Assembly (NCBI GenBank): GCA_016744855.1
Contig: JADGDO010000009.1
Coordinates: forward strand, 65,871-129,870
Source: Candidatus Fermentibacteraceae bacterium
Lineage (GTDB): Bacteria > Fermentibacterota > Fermentibacteria > Fermentibacterales > JCC-6
Direction of reading: 5' to 3'
DNA length: 64,000 bases
This document shows, piece after piece, positions 45,163 to 54,350 of this stretch; the stretch's first letter is position 1; every line of letters starts with the position of its first letter. The notes below the pieces were generated by a model. That model was given only the letters and a program-made list of their open reading frames with translations. It was not told where the DNA came from and did not search any database. Position numbers and translations under genes: made by a program.

Positions 45163-46549
45163 ACTAACCGATGCAGCAGCGCTGTACGGTTTTATCGTTA
45201 TTGGAGTTCTAGTTGTTATCGGTGTCGTCACAAACACTGTCTATCTCATAGCCGGTGGTTTGATTGCTTCTCTGCTTGGTGGAATGTTTTTGGCCTATCC
45301 ACCAAGGCTGGCCGCTATGCTTTTCGGGATTCAGATTGTCTTTACTACAAGTTTCCTCAGCGGTTTAAGTATTTACGCTGGGCCCTTTCGAATCGGCTTT
45401 GACGGTATTCTTCAAATATGGGTTTTCCTGCTTTGGGCGGGAGCGCTTGTAGACGGAGAGGGAAGGGTTGCTTCAACCAGGTCGGGCAAGTTGATCCTTG
45501 TGCTTGTAGTTTTGAGTCTCTTTGCCTTTTTTCATGGTATTCTTTCCGGTAGCGATCCTAAGACAGCTGCTATATTTTTTAAAACAATGCTCGGCTATCT
45601 GTTCTTCTTCCCTGCAATGTGGATACTGAAAGACCGCTCCAACTTAAAGATTTTGCTTACCACTTTTCTGATTGCATCCCTTATTGCGGCAGTCTGGATT
45701 ATTTTCAAGGGCTTTGTCGGAGGAGATGGTGTATACCTTCGGGCAACCTCAGGTCTAAGAGTATCTTCCCGCGAGGTTAATGTTGTTGTTGTTGGGCTTT
45801 TTCTGATAGCTATGCTTCTCTGGAAACGTTACAAGACAGTACCTCTTCTTCCCGGTATTGCTTTTACTCTTGTAATGGGAGCTGCAATTCTCCTCGGACA
45901 ATCCAGAGCCTTGTGGCTCGCTGTTGCGGCCGGAGTGCTTTTGGCTTTCGTTGCAGATATGAGCAGAACGGGAGAAGACGGTTTCAGGCTTGGCAGGCTT
46001 CTGTCAAGAATCATGCTTCTTCTCGTATTCATTGGCGGATCAATTGCTTTCGTTGCCGCAGCCGGTCTTCTTTCGGCCAGTGATGTTGTTGCAAGGGGAG
46101 GGGGAGATGGAGGACTTACAGGAGATATTTCACTATGGGCAAGATTTCTTTCATGGTGGGAAATTATCCGGACAGTTACAGAGTCACCTTTTACCCTGAT
46201 TTTCGGTAAAGGGTTTGGAGCAGAAATTACATACTTCAGACCTGACCTTCTTACCCGTGTTTCAATTCCGTTTGTAGATGGGAGTTTTTTCCAGCTTTTG
46301 TTGAACCTCGGTCTTTCGGGCTCGATTGTTCTTGCTCTGCTCTATTCTCGAGGAATTGCGGGGAGTTTCCGTTATGCAACAAGAGCGGACAATCCGGGTG
46401 ATACCGTACTTGCCCTCTGGCTAACAGCTTCCTTCACAGCGCTAACTATTGCAGCTTTCAGCGGTTCTCTTATTACGAATTACAGATTTACATGTCTCTG
46501 GGCTTTTTTGTTTGCTGTTCTCGAGACAATAAGGAAGAACCGTCAATAA
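45152..46549 (+). CDS. O-antigen ligase/polymerase-like membrane protein
   Basis: A 465-aa protein with roughly eleven or twelve membrane segments and one large outer loop (residues about 305-385, containing ISLWARFLSWWEIIRTVTESP and FGKGFGAE). The hydrophobic pattern and a SRALWLAVAAG helix resemble the Wzy_C/WaaL family, which ligates or polymerises O-antigen or similar glycans in the periplasm. No other polysaccharide gene is adjacent, so the substrate is unknown. A TTG start overlaps the previous gene by 11 nt; an intrinsic terminator follows. Confidence 0.75.
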   Translation: MPNKLTDAAALYGFIVIGVLVVIGVVTNTVYLIAGGLIASLLGGMFLAYPPRLAAMLFGIQIVFTTSFLSGLSIYAGPFRIGFDGILQIWVFLLWAGALVDGEGRVASTRSGKLILVLVVLSLFAFFHGILSGSDPKTAAIFFKTMLGYLFFFPAMWILKDRSNLKILLTTFLIASLIAAVWIIFKGFVGGDGVYLRATSGLRVSSREVNVVVVGLFLIAMLLWKRYKTVPLLPGIAFTLVMGAAILLGQSRALWLAVAAGVLLAFVADMSRTGEDGFRLGRLLSRIMLLLVFIGGSIAFVAAAGLLSASDVVARGGGDGGLTGDISLWARFLSWWEIIRTVTESPFTLIFGKGFGAEITYFRPDLLTRVSIPFVDGSFFQLLLNLGLSGSIVLALLYSRGIAGSFRYATRADNPGDTVLALWLTASFTALTIAAFSGSLITNYRFTCLWAFLFAVLETIRKNRQ

Positions 46550-46550
46550 G

Positions 46551-46575
46551 CAGTTGGAAAAACAACTGAATTTTT
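46551..46575 (+). terminator. Rho-independent terminator
   Basis: Stem CAGTTG (46551-46556) with CAACTG (46563-46568), loop GAAAAA, then AATTTTTG. It directly follows the stop codon of the O-antigen ligase-like gene and separates it from ackA. Confidence 0.8.
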
Positions 46576-46643
46576 GTATGTTTCAAACGCGTTTTTAACC
46601 CCTTTTCAGTAATTTTGGATCTAAACATAACAAGAGGCTTGAT

Positions 46644-47834
46644 ATGAAAATACTGGTTATCAACAGCGGAAGCTCATCCATCAAATTCCAGATCATTGAT
46701 CGCGATACCGAACAAATGGTCGCATCCGGTCTTCTGGAACGCATCGGTATGGATGTAGGTCGAATGAAGTACAAAAGCGCAGGTAAAAAAATTGTTATTG
46801 ATAAGCCCATTCCCGACCATGAGACTGGTCTTGATATGGTACTTGAAACAATTATTGACCCTGAGGTTGGTGCGATTGCTTCCCTCGAAGAAATTGGTGC
46901 CTGTGGGCACAGAGTGGTGCATGGCGGAGAAAAATTTACAAGTTCTGTTCTTGTCGATGAGAGTGTTTTGAAGGGCCTGGAAGAGGTCAGTGATATGGCT
47001 CCTCTTCACAACCCGGCAAACATTATGGGAATCAAGGCTGCGATAAAGAAACTCCCCGGTGTTCCAAATGTTGCAGTTTTCGATACTGCATTCCATCAGA
47101 CAATGCCCAAGGTCAACTATCTTTATGCACTTCCGTACAAGCTTTACGAAGAGCACGGAATGCGTAGATACGGCTTCCACGGAACAAGCCATCAGTTTGT
47201 TGCTCAGCGCACTGCTGAAATTCTGGGTAAACCAATTGCAGATCTCAACATCATTACCTGTCACTTGGGCAACGGTTGTTCTATTACAGCGGTACAGGGT
47301 GGGAAATCCATTGACACAAGTCTTGGATATGGAACTTTCTGCGGTCTGGTAATGGGAACAAGATCCGGCGATGTTGACCCTGCTATTCTTTTCGATCTCA
47401 TGGAGAACAAGGGTTGGACTCTCGATCAGGTAAAGAATATGGTTTACAAAGAGAGTGGACTTCTCGGAATTAGCGAAATTTCAATGGATATGCGTGACAT
47501 CGAAGAGAAGATGTTTGCCGGCGACGAGCGAGCCAAGCTTACATTCGATATTTTTGCTGACAGAGTCAAGAAATACATAGGTTCTTATGCAGCGACTCTT
47601 GGAACACTCGATGCCATTGTTTTCACAGCCGGCATCGGAGAGAACGGCTGGGAACTTAGAGAACAGATTTGTGATAATATGGATGTCTTCGGTATTAAGT
47701 TGGACAAAGAAGCTAATGAGGTAAAGGGTGTTGAGAGAATTATCTCAAAACCTGACAGCAAAGTTGCTGTTCTTCTCGTACCAACAAATGAAGAACTTAT
47801 GATTGCCAGGGAGACTGTTCGCCTGGCTGAATAG
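46644..47834 (+). CDS. ackA: Acetate kinase
   Basis: Converts acetyl phosphate and ADP to acetate and ATP, the energy-yielding end of acetate fermentation. It is 396 aa, full length. Family blocks: VINSGSSSIKFQII at the start, GHRVVHGGEKF, VFDTAFHQTMP, RRYGFHGTSHQFV, CHLGNGCSI and the C-terminal TAGIGENGWELR. AGAGG lies 7 nt before the ATG. It stands alone between a terminator and the CotH gene; pta, its usual partner, is not in this window. Confidence 0.97.
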   Translation: MKILVINSGSSSIKFQIIDRDTEQMVASGLLERIGMDVGRMKYKSAGKKIVIDKPIPDHETGLDMVLETIIDPEVGAIASLEEIGACGHRVVHGGEKFTSSVLVDESVLKGLEEVSDMAPLHNPANIMGIKAAIKKLPGVPNVAVFDTAFHQTMPKVNYLYALPYKLYEEHGMRRYGFHGTSHQFVAQRTAEILGKPIADLNIITCHLGNGCSITAVQGGKSIDTSLGYGTFCGLVMGTRSGDVDPAILFDLMENKGWTLDQVKNMVYKESGLLGISEISMDMRDIEEKMFAGDERAKLTFDIFADRVKKYIGSYAATLGTLDAIVFTAGIGENGWELREQICDNMDVFGIKLDKEANEVKGVERIISKPDSKVAVLLVPTNEELMIARETVRLAE

Positions 47835-47863
47835 ATTATTCGAACAATGGGGAGGCTGGCACT

Positions 47864-50800
47864 GTGAATTTAGTGGTAATTGTCGGCCTCCTCGTTTTTT
47901 CATCTGTACCCCAGTACAACGTCACATGCGATCCCGATCACTTCCAGGTTATGTGGGAGAACTGGAGTGAAGAGATATTTGTTTCCTGCACTGTTGAGCA
48001 TCTAGGTGTTGTGTATGAAAACTGCTCAATGCGCATTCGCGGCGATACTTCGAGAGAATTCGAAAAGAAGTCCTACCGAATTGAGTTTCCCCCTGATCAA
48101 CCGCTCGATGGAAGAACTGCATGGAATTTCAATGCAGACGTTCTTGACTATTCTTACACGAAATCATGGCTCTTTTCACGAGTTCTTTCTGAAATGGGTT
48201 TTCCCTGTTTTGAAGTCTCTCATTCCAATCTTTCGGTGAACGGTGAGAACCGGGGTGTTTTTCTTCGTCTTGAGCCGGTAAACAGGGCTTTTCTTGAAAG
48301 GAATTCCTTTAACACGGAAGGTAATCTATACAAAGCCCAGCGGGATGGTTCCTGTGCAACCGTTTACGATGATATTGATTCAGTCTGGGCAAAGAAAACA
48401 AATGAATCAGCTGGTATGATTGACCTGATTCAACTTATATCAGATACCGAATACACAACTCCCGATAATTTTAAGCTGTTCATGGAGTCAACCTTTACAA
48501 TGTACGGATCTTACGGTCTTATCAGATTGCTTGCCATCAACGCAGCATTTGCAAACAACAGCACATACTACCATAACTACTATCTATACAATGATGTAGA
48601 GGGTACAGGAGCCTGGGCAATGCTTCCCTGGGATGTAGACAAGATTTGGTATAACAATTGCAAAATAGGGTATGGTGCCTGCACGACCCGAAACTGGTAT
48701 GATAATCCGTTGCATGCGAGAACTCTGGCTGTTCCTGAGTACAGAGAAGCTTTCATGGATTCAGTTGAAACCTTTTATGATGTTTATCTCACCGAAGAGA
48801 AGCTTCAGTTCTGGACAGACTCTCTGCAAATTGTTCTTGAGGAAGCGGTTTCCCTTGATAACTGTGACAGAACAGATTATGAAGGATTTCTTGAAGCTAG
48901 TGAAGCGCTTCTGGATAGCCTGGTTTTAAGAAGAACGGACCTCGAGTGGCAGTTTCAGAACAGATATTATTGTTTTAGATCTTTGCGATCCGATACCGTA
49001 TCCACAGGAAATCTGACAGTTTCATGGCAGCCTACTGAAACCCCTCAGGGAACTCCCGCTACCTACAGTTTGGTTGTACGAGACAGCCTGGGGACCTCCC
49101 CCCCGGAGTTTTTTCGTGTCGACGGGCTAACCGACACCACCTATACAATTACGGGTCTTGCTCCCGGTGAGTACTATTGGGTTGTCGAGACGGATGCACA
49201 ATCGGGATGGCGCATTACCGAAGCAACTCCCAGGTTCAATCCTTTTACTGTTGTTCAACCTTCTGTTCTCTCCGGTACTCTTGAACAGAACACAACCCTC
49301 TACAAAACACTTTCTCCCTATCTGATTCAGGGAGAGGTTACAATCCCCGGTAATGGACAGCTTCTGATTCAACCGGGAGTAACTGTTCTCCTCTCGGAAG
49401 ATGGTTCCATCAACTGCCTGGGTGAACTTATTTCAGAGGGTACACCTGCGGATTCAGTTTATTTTATGGCAGAGAGTTCCACTTCCGGTTGGCGGGGAAT
49501 ACGCTCGTCTGAAGGGCTTATCAGCCTGTGCCACACAAGCGTTACCGGTTCAAGAGGGTATTCTTCTTCTCCCGGTGCTGACTTTGCAGCTATCTGCAGC
49601 CACGGTGGTTCGCTATCTATAGACAATTCTTCTTTCCGGGATAACTGGAGCTGTATTAAGATGATCGGTGGCTCTGTCAGTATCGACAGCAGCAGGTTTG
49701 TAAACAACAGAGGAGAGCTCTTCTTTATTCAGGATGGAGATGCTGCCACCATTACTGATTCTGATTTCATCAACCTGTATGACCCTGTTGCCTCCAGCAT
49801 GGACGGTATAGAGTTTCACCTCTGCTCAGACGGAGAATTTGTGGTTGATAACTGTACCGTAGCAAACATCGACGGGGATTGCATCGATATGAATGCATCT
49901 TCCGTTACCATTATGAACACGGAGCTGTCGAACTCTACCGATAAGGGTTTTTCCATCGGAGCTCCCACAGGAGGCAGTGGAAGCGGCACCCTGGTTCGGA
50001 TTTCCAACAGCATTGTTACCGGATGTCCAATCGGTATCGGTGTGAAAGACGGTGCTGCGGTTGAAGCGGGAGAAATGGTTTTTTCAGACTGCGAAACTGC
50101 AGTTTATTCTTACGAAAAAACTTCCGGTATGGGGGGCGGAGTTGCATCTCTGTCCAACTCTATTTTCTACGGGTGCCCTATCCCGGTCAGAGTCGATCAG
50201 GGAGTGGTGAGTACATCCTGGTCAATCTCGGATACAGAGCAGCTTTCGGGTACAGGAAATCTTCACGGAGACCCGGGGCTGACCCAGGGTTTTTACCCGG
50301 CCTGGAATTCAGCCTGCATCAATTCGGGAAATCCAACAGAAGAGGATAGTGACCGAAGCCGGAGAGATATTGGAGCATTCTTTTTCCCATCGAATTTTAA
50401 CGGTCTTGTTGTGAACGAGATGATGGCAGGAAACACTAATACTATTCTGGATAACTGGGGCAGGTCTTCAGACTGGATAGAAATTTACAACGGAACCGGA
50501 TATGACATCGATGCAGGAGTTCTTGTCTTCTTCGACTCGGATTCTTCAGAGGTCGACCCATGGTCTTCCGCACGGGGTACAATGATCCCGACAGATGCAT
50601 ATATGCTCTTTTGGGCAGATGGAGACGAGTGGAAGGAAGGTACACATCTTCCGTTCAGATTACCTATAGGTGGAGGTAGTTTTAAGCTTGGACGAATTGT
50701 AGCAGGCGAGGGTGATAATCCCTATATCTCTACAATCGAGCAGGTCCAGTATGACAATCAAACCGTAGATATCTCATATGGTAGATTCCCTGATGCTGGT

Positions 50801-51124
50801 GAATGGCTTATCCTCAAAACACCGACTCCGGGTTACAGCAATGGTTCTCTCTACAGTACTCCTTTAATGCTCGGGTGGCCGCGGCCAAACCCATGCACGA
50901 CAGGGCAGGTCACTATAGATATTACTGTCGCAGGAGGAGAAACCGAGGTATTTGCTTATGACATGGCGGGTAGAAAGATCGATACCATTCAGAACGGTTA
51001 CCTTTCTCCAGGGTCTCATTCATTGAGTTGGAATACAGAAACATTGCCGACAGGTGTATATCTGATATTTGCCCGATGTGCCAGCCAGACTGCTGCTACT
51101 GCAAAGGTTACTATTCTCAGATAG
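47864..51124 (+). CDS. Secreted CotH-kinase / beta-helix / lamin-tail protein
   Basis: A 1086-aa exported protein. It has a short signal peptide (MNLVVIVGLLVFSSVPQ), then a CotH kinase-like domain (about 20-370: RIRGDTSREFEKKSYRIEF and AWAMLPWDVDKIWY, with the conserved Lys and Asp residues). A fibronectin-like linker (380-460) follows, then a right-handed beta-helix rich in Ser/Gly turns (460-840), a lamin-tail-like domain (845-980) and a C-terminal FlgD-like sorting sandwich (1001-1086: WPRPNPCTTG ... MAGRKIDTI ... LPTGVYLIFA). CotH proteins phosphorylate proteins in spore coats; here a cell-surface role is likely. The GTG start follows GGGGAGG. Its stop abuts the stop of the minus-strand antiporter. 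Confidence 0.88.
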   Translation: MNLVVIVGLLVFSSVPQYNVTCDPDHFQVMWENWSEEIFVSCTVEHLGVVYENCSMRIRGDTSREFEKKSYRIEFPPDQPLDGRTAWNFNADVLDYSYTKSWLFSRVLSEMGFPCFEVSHSNLSVNGENRGVFLRLEPVNRAFLERNSFNTEGNLYKAQRDGSCATVYDDIDSVWAKKTNESAGMIDLIQLISDTEYTTPDNFKLFMESTFTMYGSYGLIRLLAINAAFANNSTYYHNYYLYNDVEGTGAWAMLPWDVDKIWYNNCKIGYGACTTRNWYDNPLHARTLAVPEYREAFMDSVETFYDVYLTEEKLQFWTDSLQIVLEEAVSLDNCDRTDYEGFLEASEALLDSLVLRRTDLEWQFQNRYYCFRSLRSDTVSTGNLTVSWQPTETPQGTPATYSLVVRDSLGTSPPEFFRVDGLTDTTYTITGLAPGEYYWVVETDAQSGWRITEATPRFNPFTVVQPSVLSGTLEQNTTLYKTLSPYLIQGEVTIPGNGQLLIQPGVTVLLSEDGSINCLGELISEGTPADSVYFMAESSTSGWRGIRSSEGLISLCHTSVTGSRGYSSSPGADFAAICSHGGSLSIDNSSFRDNWSCIKMIGGSVSIDSSRFVNNRGELFFIQDGDAATITDSDFINLYDPVASSMDGIEFHLCSDGEFVVDNCTVANIDGDCIDMNASSVTIMNTELSNSTDKGFSIGAPTGGSGSGTLVRISNSIVTGCPIGIGVKDGAAVEAGEMVFSDCETAVYSYEKTSGMGGGVASLSNSIFYGCPIPVRVDQGVVSTSWSISDTEQLSGTGNLHGDPGLTQGFYPAWNSACINSGNPTEEDSDRSRRDIGAFFFPSNFNGLVVNEMMAGNTNTILDNWGRSSDWIEIYNGTGYDIDAGVLVFFDSDSSEVDPWSSARGTMIPTDAYMLFWADGDEWKEGTHLPFRLPIGGGSFKLGRIVAGEGDNPYISTIEQVQYDNQTVDISYGRFPDAGEWLILKTPTPGYSNGSLYSTPLMLGWPRPNPCTTGQVTIDITVAGGETEVFAYDMAGRKIDTIQNGYLSPGSHSLSWNTETLPTGVYLIFARCASQTAATAKVTILR

Positions 51125-52126
51125 TCAGCGAACTATTGCAAAAACGATGTATCCTGAATAAGCAGCAAGCAGAACAAGTCCGAGCATTCGACTCGGAAGC
51201 AAAGAGTCAGTCGCCTTGCTCTTCCGCATTATTATGAAGAAAAGAAGTGTCGTAATCCCCAATGTGATTAGCATATCCGGCAGGACTAACTGATTGAAGC
51301 TGGAGAATACCATCGGTTTGATAGTTGCTGTTGTTCCCAGAACGAATAGAATATTGAAAAGGTTACTTCCCAGGATATTTCCAAGAGCCATGTCCCAGTG
51401 GTTCTTGCGAACGGCCATTATTGAAACCACAATTTCAGGAAGTGAGGTTCCGAGAGCTACGATGGTAACACTTATCAAAGTCTGTGAGATACCCCAAGAT
51501 TCAGAAATGATAACTGCATGGTCGACGACGAAGCTTCCTCCGAAAATGACTCCTGCAATTCCACCGACGGTCATAACTATTGATTTCAGGTATTCAATGG
51601 GAATACTTTTTATGTGATCGAGATCCAAATCACCGCTGTCTATTTTATCCAACCGGCTCATTCTTACTAAGTAGAAGAGATATCCCGAAAAGAAGAGAAG
51701 AAGAACCCATCCTGCGAGCCTGCTCAATCCACTGCTTCCCTCTCTGAAAACTGGAGTAACGGAGAGAATGAATAGAAGAAGTGTTGCTATGAAACCGAAT
51801 GTAACTTCTTTCCAAAGTTTTCTATGGTCTCCTCTGATCCCGAAGAAAAGAAGGGCGAGACCAATAGCCAGTCCGATATTAGCGATGTTGCTTCCAAGAA
51901 CGTTTCCGATTGAAACAGCTGAGTGACCATTGACTGCTGCTTTTATAGAAACGGCAGCTTCAGGAGCACTCGTTCCGAATGCTGCTATGCCCAGGCCGAT
52001 AAGCAGGGGTGATACACCCAGAAGAGCGGATAGGCGACTTCCTCCTTTAATAAGGTAGTCTCCACCCAGCACAAGCAGAACAAAGCCGATTACAAGAAGC
52101 ACATAACTCTGGATCATATCATACAA
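51125..52126 (-). CDS. Calcium/sodium antiporter (CaCA family)
   Basis: A 333-aa inner-membrane exchanger of the YrbG-type CaCA family, which exports Ca2+ in exchange for Na+ or H+. It has about ten membrane segments and the two inverted alpha repeats: GTSAPEAAVSIKAAVNG with GNVLGSNIAN, and GTSLPEIVVSIMAV with GNILGSNLFN, which hold the cation-binding Glu and Asn residues. The tail-to-tail junction with the CotH gene has no spacer: one stop is 51122-51124, the other 51125-51127. Confidence 0.93.
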   Translation of the reverse strand: MYDMIQSYVLLVIGFVLLVLGGDYLIKGGSRLSALLGVSPLLIGLGIAAFGTSAPEAAVSIKAAVNGHSAVSIGNVLGSNIANIGLAIGLALLFFGIRGDHRKLWKEVTFGFIATLLLFILSVTPVFREGSSGLSRLAGWVLLLFFSGYLFYLVRMSRLDKIDSGDLDLDHIKSIPIEYLKSIVMTVGGIAGVIFGGSFVVDHAVIISESWGISQTLISVTIVALGTSLPEIVVSIMAVRKNHWDMALGNILGSNLFNILFVLGTTATIKPMVFSSFNQLVLPDMLITLGITTLLFFIIMRKSKATDSLLPSRMLGLVLLAAYSGYIVFAIVR

Positions 52127-52209
52127 CCTGACTGTATTCGTTCATGGGAATTATTTCTGTTTTTTCAAGTCGGAAACTACCGGATTTCTGCAGTTTTTTC
52201 AACCGCAGG

Positions 52210-52563
52210 TTATGTCATTCTGCTCAGATGGTGCAGCGAGCCACCGTTAAACACTTTAGTGTAACCCTCTTTTACAAGAAATCTCTTTGCACTGGCAGAT
52301 CTGGCACCGCTAGCGCAGTAAAGAATCAGAGGTGTTTCCTTTTGAATTCCGTTTTTCTTTACTCCATTCAGAATATCAGCCAGCGGAATGTTAATCGAGT
52401 TTTCTATGTGACCGCTCCTGTACTCTGACTGTGATCTTACATCAATGACTTTTCCTCCTGAAGCAAGAATCTTCACTACCTGCTCTCCTTTTACATCTGC
52501 TTTGGAAGTCAGCAGTTTGATAAGAATGAGAATCACAGGAATTATTATCAACAGTATTTTCAC
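52210..52563 (-). CDS. Membrane-anchored rhodanese-domain protein
   Basis: A 117-aa protein: an N-terminal membrane segment (MKILLIIIPVILILIKLL), then a single rhodanese domain with VIDVRSQSEYRSGHI and the active loop LYCASGARS, whose Cys would carry persulfide sulfur. The acceptor is unknown. The GTG start at 52563 lies 5 nt after GGAGAG. The 83-nt gap to the antiporter downstream contains no clear terminator, so the two may be co-transcribed. Confidence 0.88.
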   Translation of the reverse strand: MKILLIIIPVILILIKLLTSKADVKGEQVVKILASGGKVIDVRSQSEYRSGHIENSINIPLADILNGVKKNGIQKETPLILYCASGARSASAKRFLVKEGYTKVFNGGSLHHLSRMT

Positions 52564-52602
52564 TTGTTCTCTCCATTTTTTGTTGTAAGTAGCCGGTACT
52601 AT

Positions 52603-52640
52603 ACAAAAAAGGAGCCGGCGGAAGGGCCGACTCCTTTAAA
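52603..52640 (-). terminator. Rho-independent terminator of the asdA-aspT operon
   Basis: Stem AAAGGAG (52608-52614) with CTCCTTT (52631-52637), continued by CGGC/GCCG across a mismatch. On the minus strand it runs into a T run (the complement of 52605-52610). It lies just past the aspT stop codon. Confidence 0.8.
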
Positions 52641-52649
52641 GGCAAAACT

Positions 52650-54350
52650 CTAGATAATGTTTACTACGAGAGCGCCCATTACTGTAAGAAGAACGTTACC
52701 GATGGCATAAGGCACCGTGTAGCCTATAACAGGCAATGTGCTTCCGCAGTCGTCCTTTACAGAATTCAGGGCTGCAGTGCATGTACCTGCACCGGTCATT
52801 GCACCAAGAAGCAGAACAGGATTTAACTTCAGTGTATAGAGCCCGAAGAGCCATGTTAAAAGATGTGGCAGAACAGTAAGAACAATGCCTGCAAGTAGAA
52901 TTTCAGGTCCTGCCTGTTTTAAGGCTGCAAGCGCTCTAGGACCCGCTGAAAGACCAACACAGGCAATAAAGAAATTCAAACCCAGATCTGTGAATACCCA
53001 TTGAGTTGGAATCGGAATCTGCCCCCAAACGGGCTTTCTCGATCGGAGCCATCCGAAGAAAAGACCGCTGACCAGAACTCCGCCTCCAGCTCCCAGAGTA
53101 ACTGGAACACCGCCTATGGTAACTGAAAGAAGACCAATAAGTGTGCCTGCAATAATACCTGCTCCTACAGCGATTAGGTCAGTGATTGCAGTGGTTCTTT
53201 CTGCATATCCCAGCGTTCCTGCGAGTCTTTCTATATCAGATTTTGCGCCTGTTACTGTTATGCTGTCACCAGAGTGAACTACAAGCCCCTTGTTCAGAGG
53301 AAGATCATGAGCCTGTCTAACAACTTTGTGAACGAAGCAGCCGTGACCAAGCTCTGCGAGGATGGTTCCCAGTTTTTCTCCACAATATTTTTTTTCAGTA
53401 ACGCAAATTGAAAGAATCTCACCGAGCATTTCCTTAAGAATATCATCATCCACTTCGGGTCCGATGAGTTCAACTGCTTGCAATAGAGCAGCTCTGTGGC
53501 CCGTAATAATCACGATATCATCTTTTTGCACATTTGTACTACCTGGCAAGGGGTCAATCAGCTTCCCTTTTCTCTCCAGCTTTTCTATTGCCACGCGCTC
53601 TGTGAATTCCTTTTCAATATCAGAGACTGTCTTGCCTGTTGGAGGGTCGTTGATTACAGTGAATGCTCTCGGAGCGACGATGCTCGACCAGTGAAAAGAT
53701 TCAATTGTGTCTTCTCCCTCTGCGGTACCCATCTCACGTTCCTCTTCCAGCGCACTCTTCTTGAGATTGATTTTCCACATCTTAGGGAGAACTTTCAGTA
53801 GCATTATCAGCCCAGCTGTTCCAAAGATGTAGGTAACAGCGTATGCAACGGCCACGTCTGATTTAAGATTAAGTACCGTGGTTTGAGCACCGGATTGAAG
53901 CGACATAATTGCTCCATCAGCTGTTCCTATAACAGATGACTGGGTGAGAGCTCCAGCTACAATTCCAGCGCCGTATGCGCCGTTGAGATGAAAGAGCTTT
54001 GCAACGGCCAGTGCAACACCAACTGCAACAATACAGAAGAAAAGAGCGACTGCGATATACTTCTTTCCTCCCCGTTTCAAGCCACCGACAAAATCAGGGC
54101 CGACTTTGTACCCGATAGTGAAGATGAAAAGACCGAAGGAAACTGTTTTTATTATGCCCAGCTCAAACTCAGTATTCTTGAGAAGAAGAGCGCCCATAAC
54201 AATTGCAACAAGCAGTACACCTGTTGTGGAACCAAACGAGAAAGTACCGAATTTTACTTTTCCGAAAGCATAGCCCACCGCAAGTGCTGCAAAGAGAAGA
54301 ATTGAGGGGTTGTTACGGCAGATCTCAGCAATTCCGTGAAGAATTCCCAT
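52650..54350 (-). CDS. aspT: Aspartate/alanine antiporter AspT
   Basis: A 566-aa transporter of the aspartate:alanine exchanger (AAEx) family: two groups of membrane helices (residues about 10-180 and 385-566) flank a cytoplasmic stretch with two RCK-C/TrkA-C domains (about 205-370). In Tetragenococcus AspT swaps external aspartate for internal alanine and thereby creates a proton-motive force. Its ATG overlaps the TAA of the aspartate decarboxylase gene (TAATG), so stoichiometric coupling is expected. Starts 18 nt upstream are possible but lie inside asdA. Confidence 0.92.
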   Translation of the reverse strand: MGILHGIAEICRNNPSILLFAALAVGYAFGKVKFGTFSFGSTTGVLLVAIVMGALLLKNTEFELGIIKTVSFGLFIFTIGYKVGPDFVGGLKRGGKKYIAVALFFCIVAVGVALAVAKLFHLNGAYGAGIVAGALTQSSVIGTADGAIMSLQSGAQTTVLNLKSDVAVAYAVTYIFGTAGLIMLLKVLPKMWKINLKKSALEEEREMGTAEGEDTIESFHWSSIVAPRAFTVINDPPTGKTVSDIEKEFTERVAIEKLERKGKLIDPLPGSTNVQKDDIVIITGHRAALLQAVELIGPEVDDDILKEMLGEILSICVTEKKYCGEKLGTILAELGHGCFVHKVVRQAHDLPLNKGLVVHSGDSITVTGAKSDIERLAGTLGYAERTTAITDLIAVGAGIIAGTLIGLLSVTIGGVPVTLGAGGGVLVSGLFFGWLRSRKPVWGQIPIPTQWVFTDLGLNFFIACVGLSAGPRALAALKQAGPEILLAGIVLTVLPHLLTWLFGLYTLKLNPVLLLGAMTGAGTCTAALNSVKDDCGSTLPVIGYTVPYAIGNVLLTVMGALVVNII

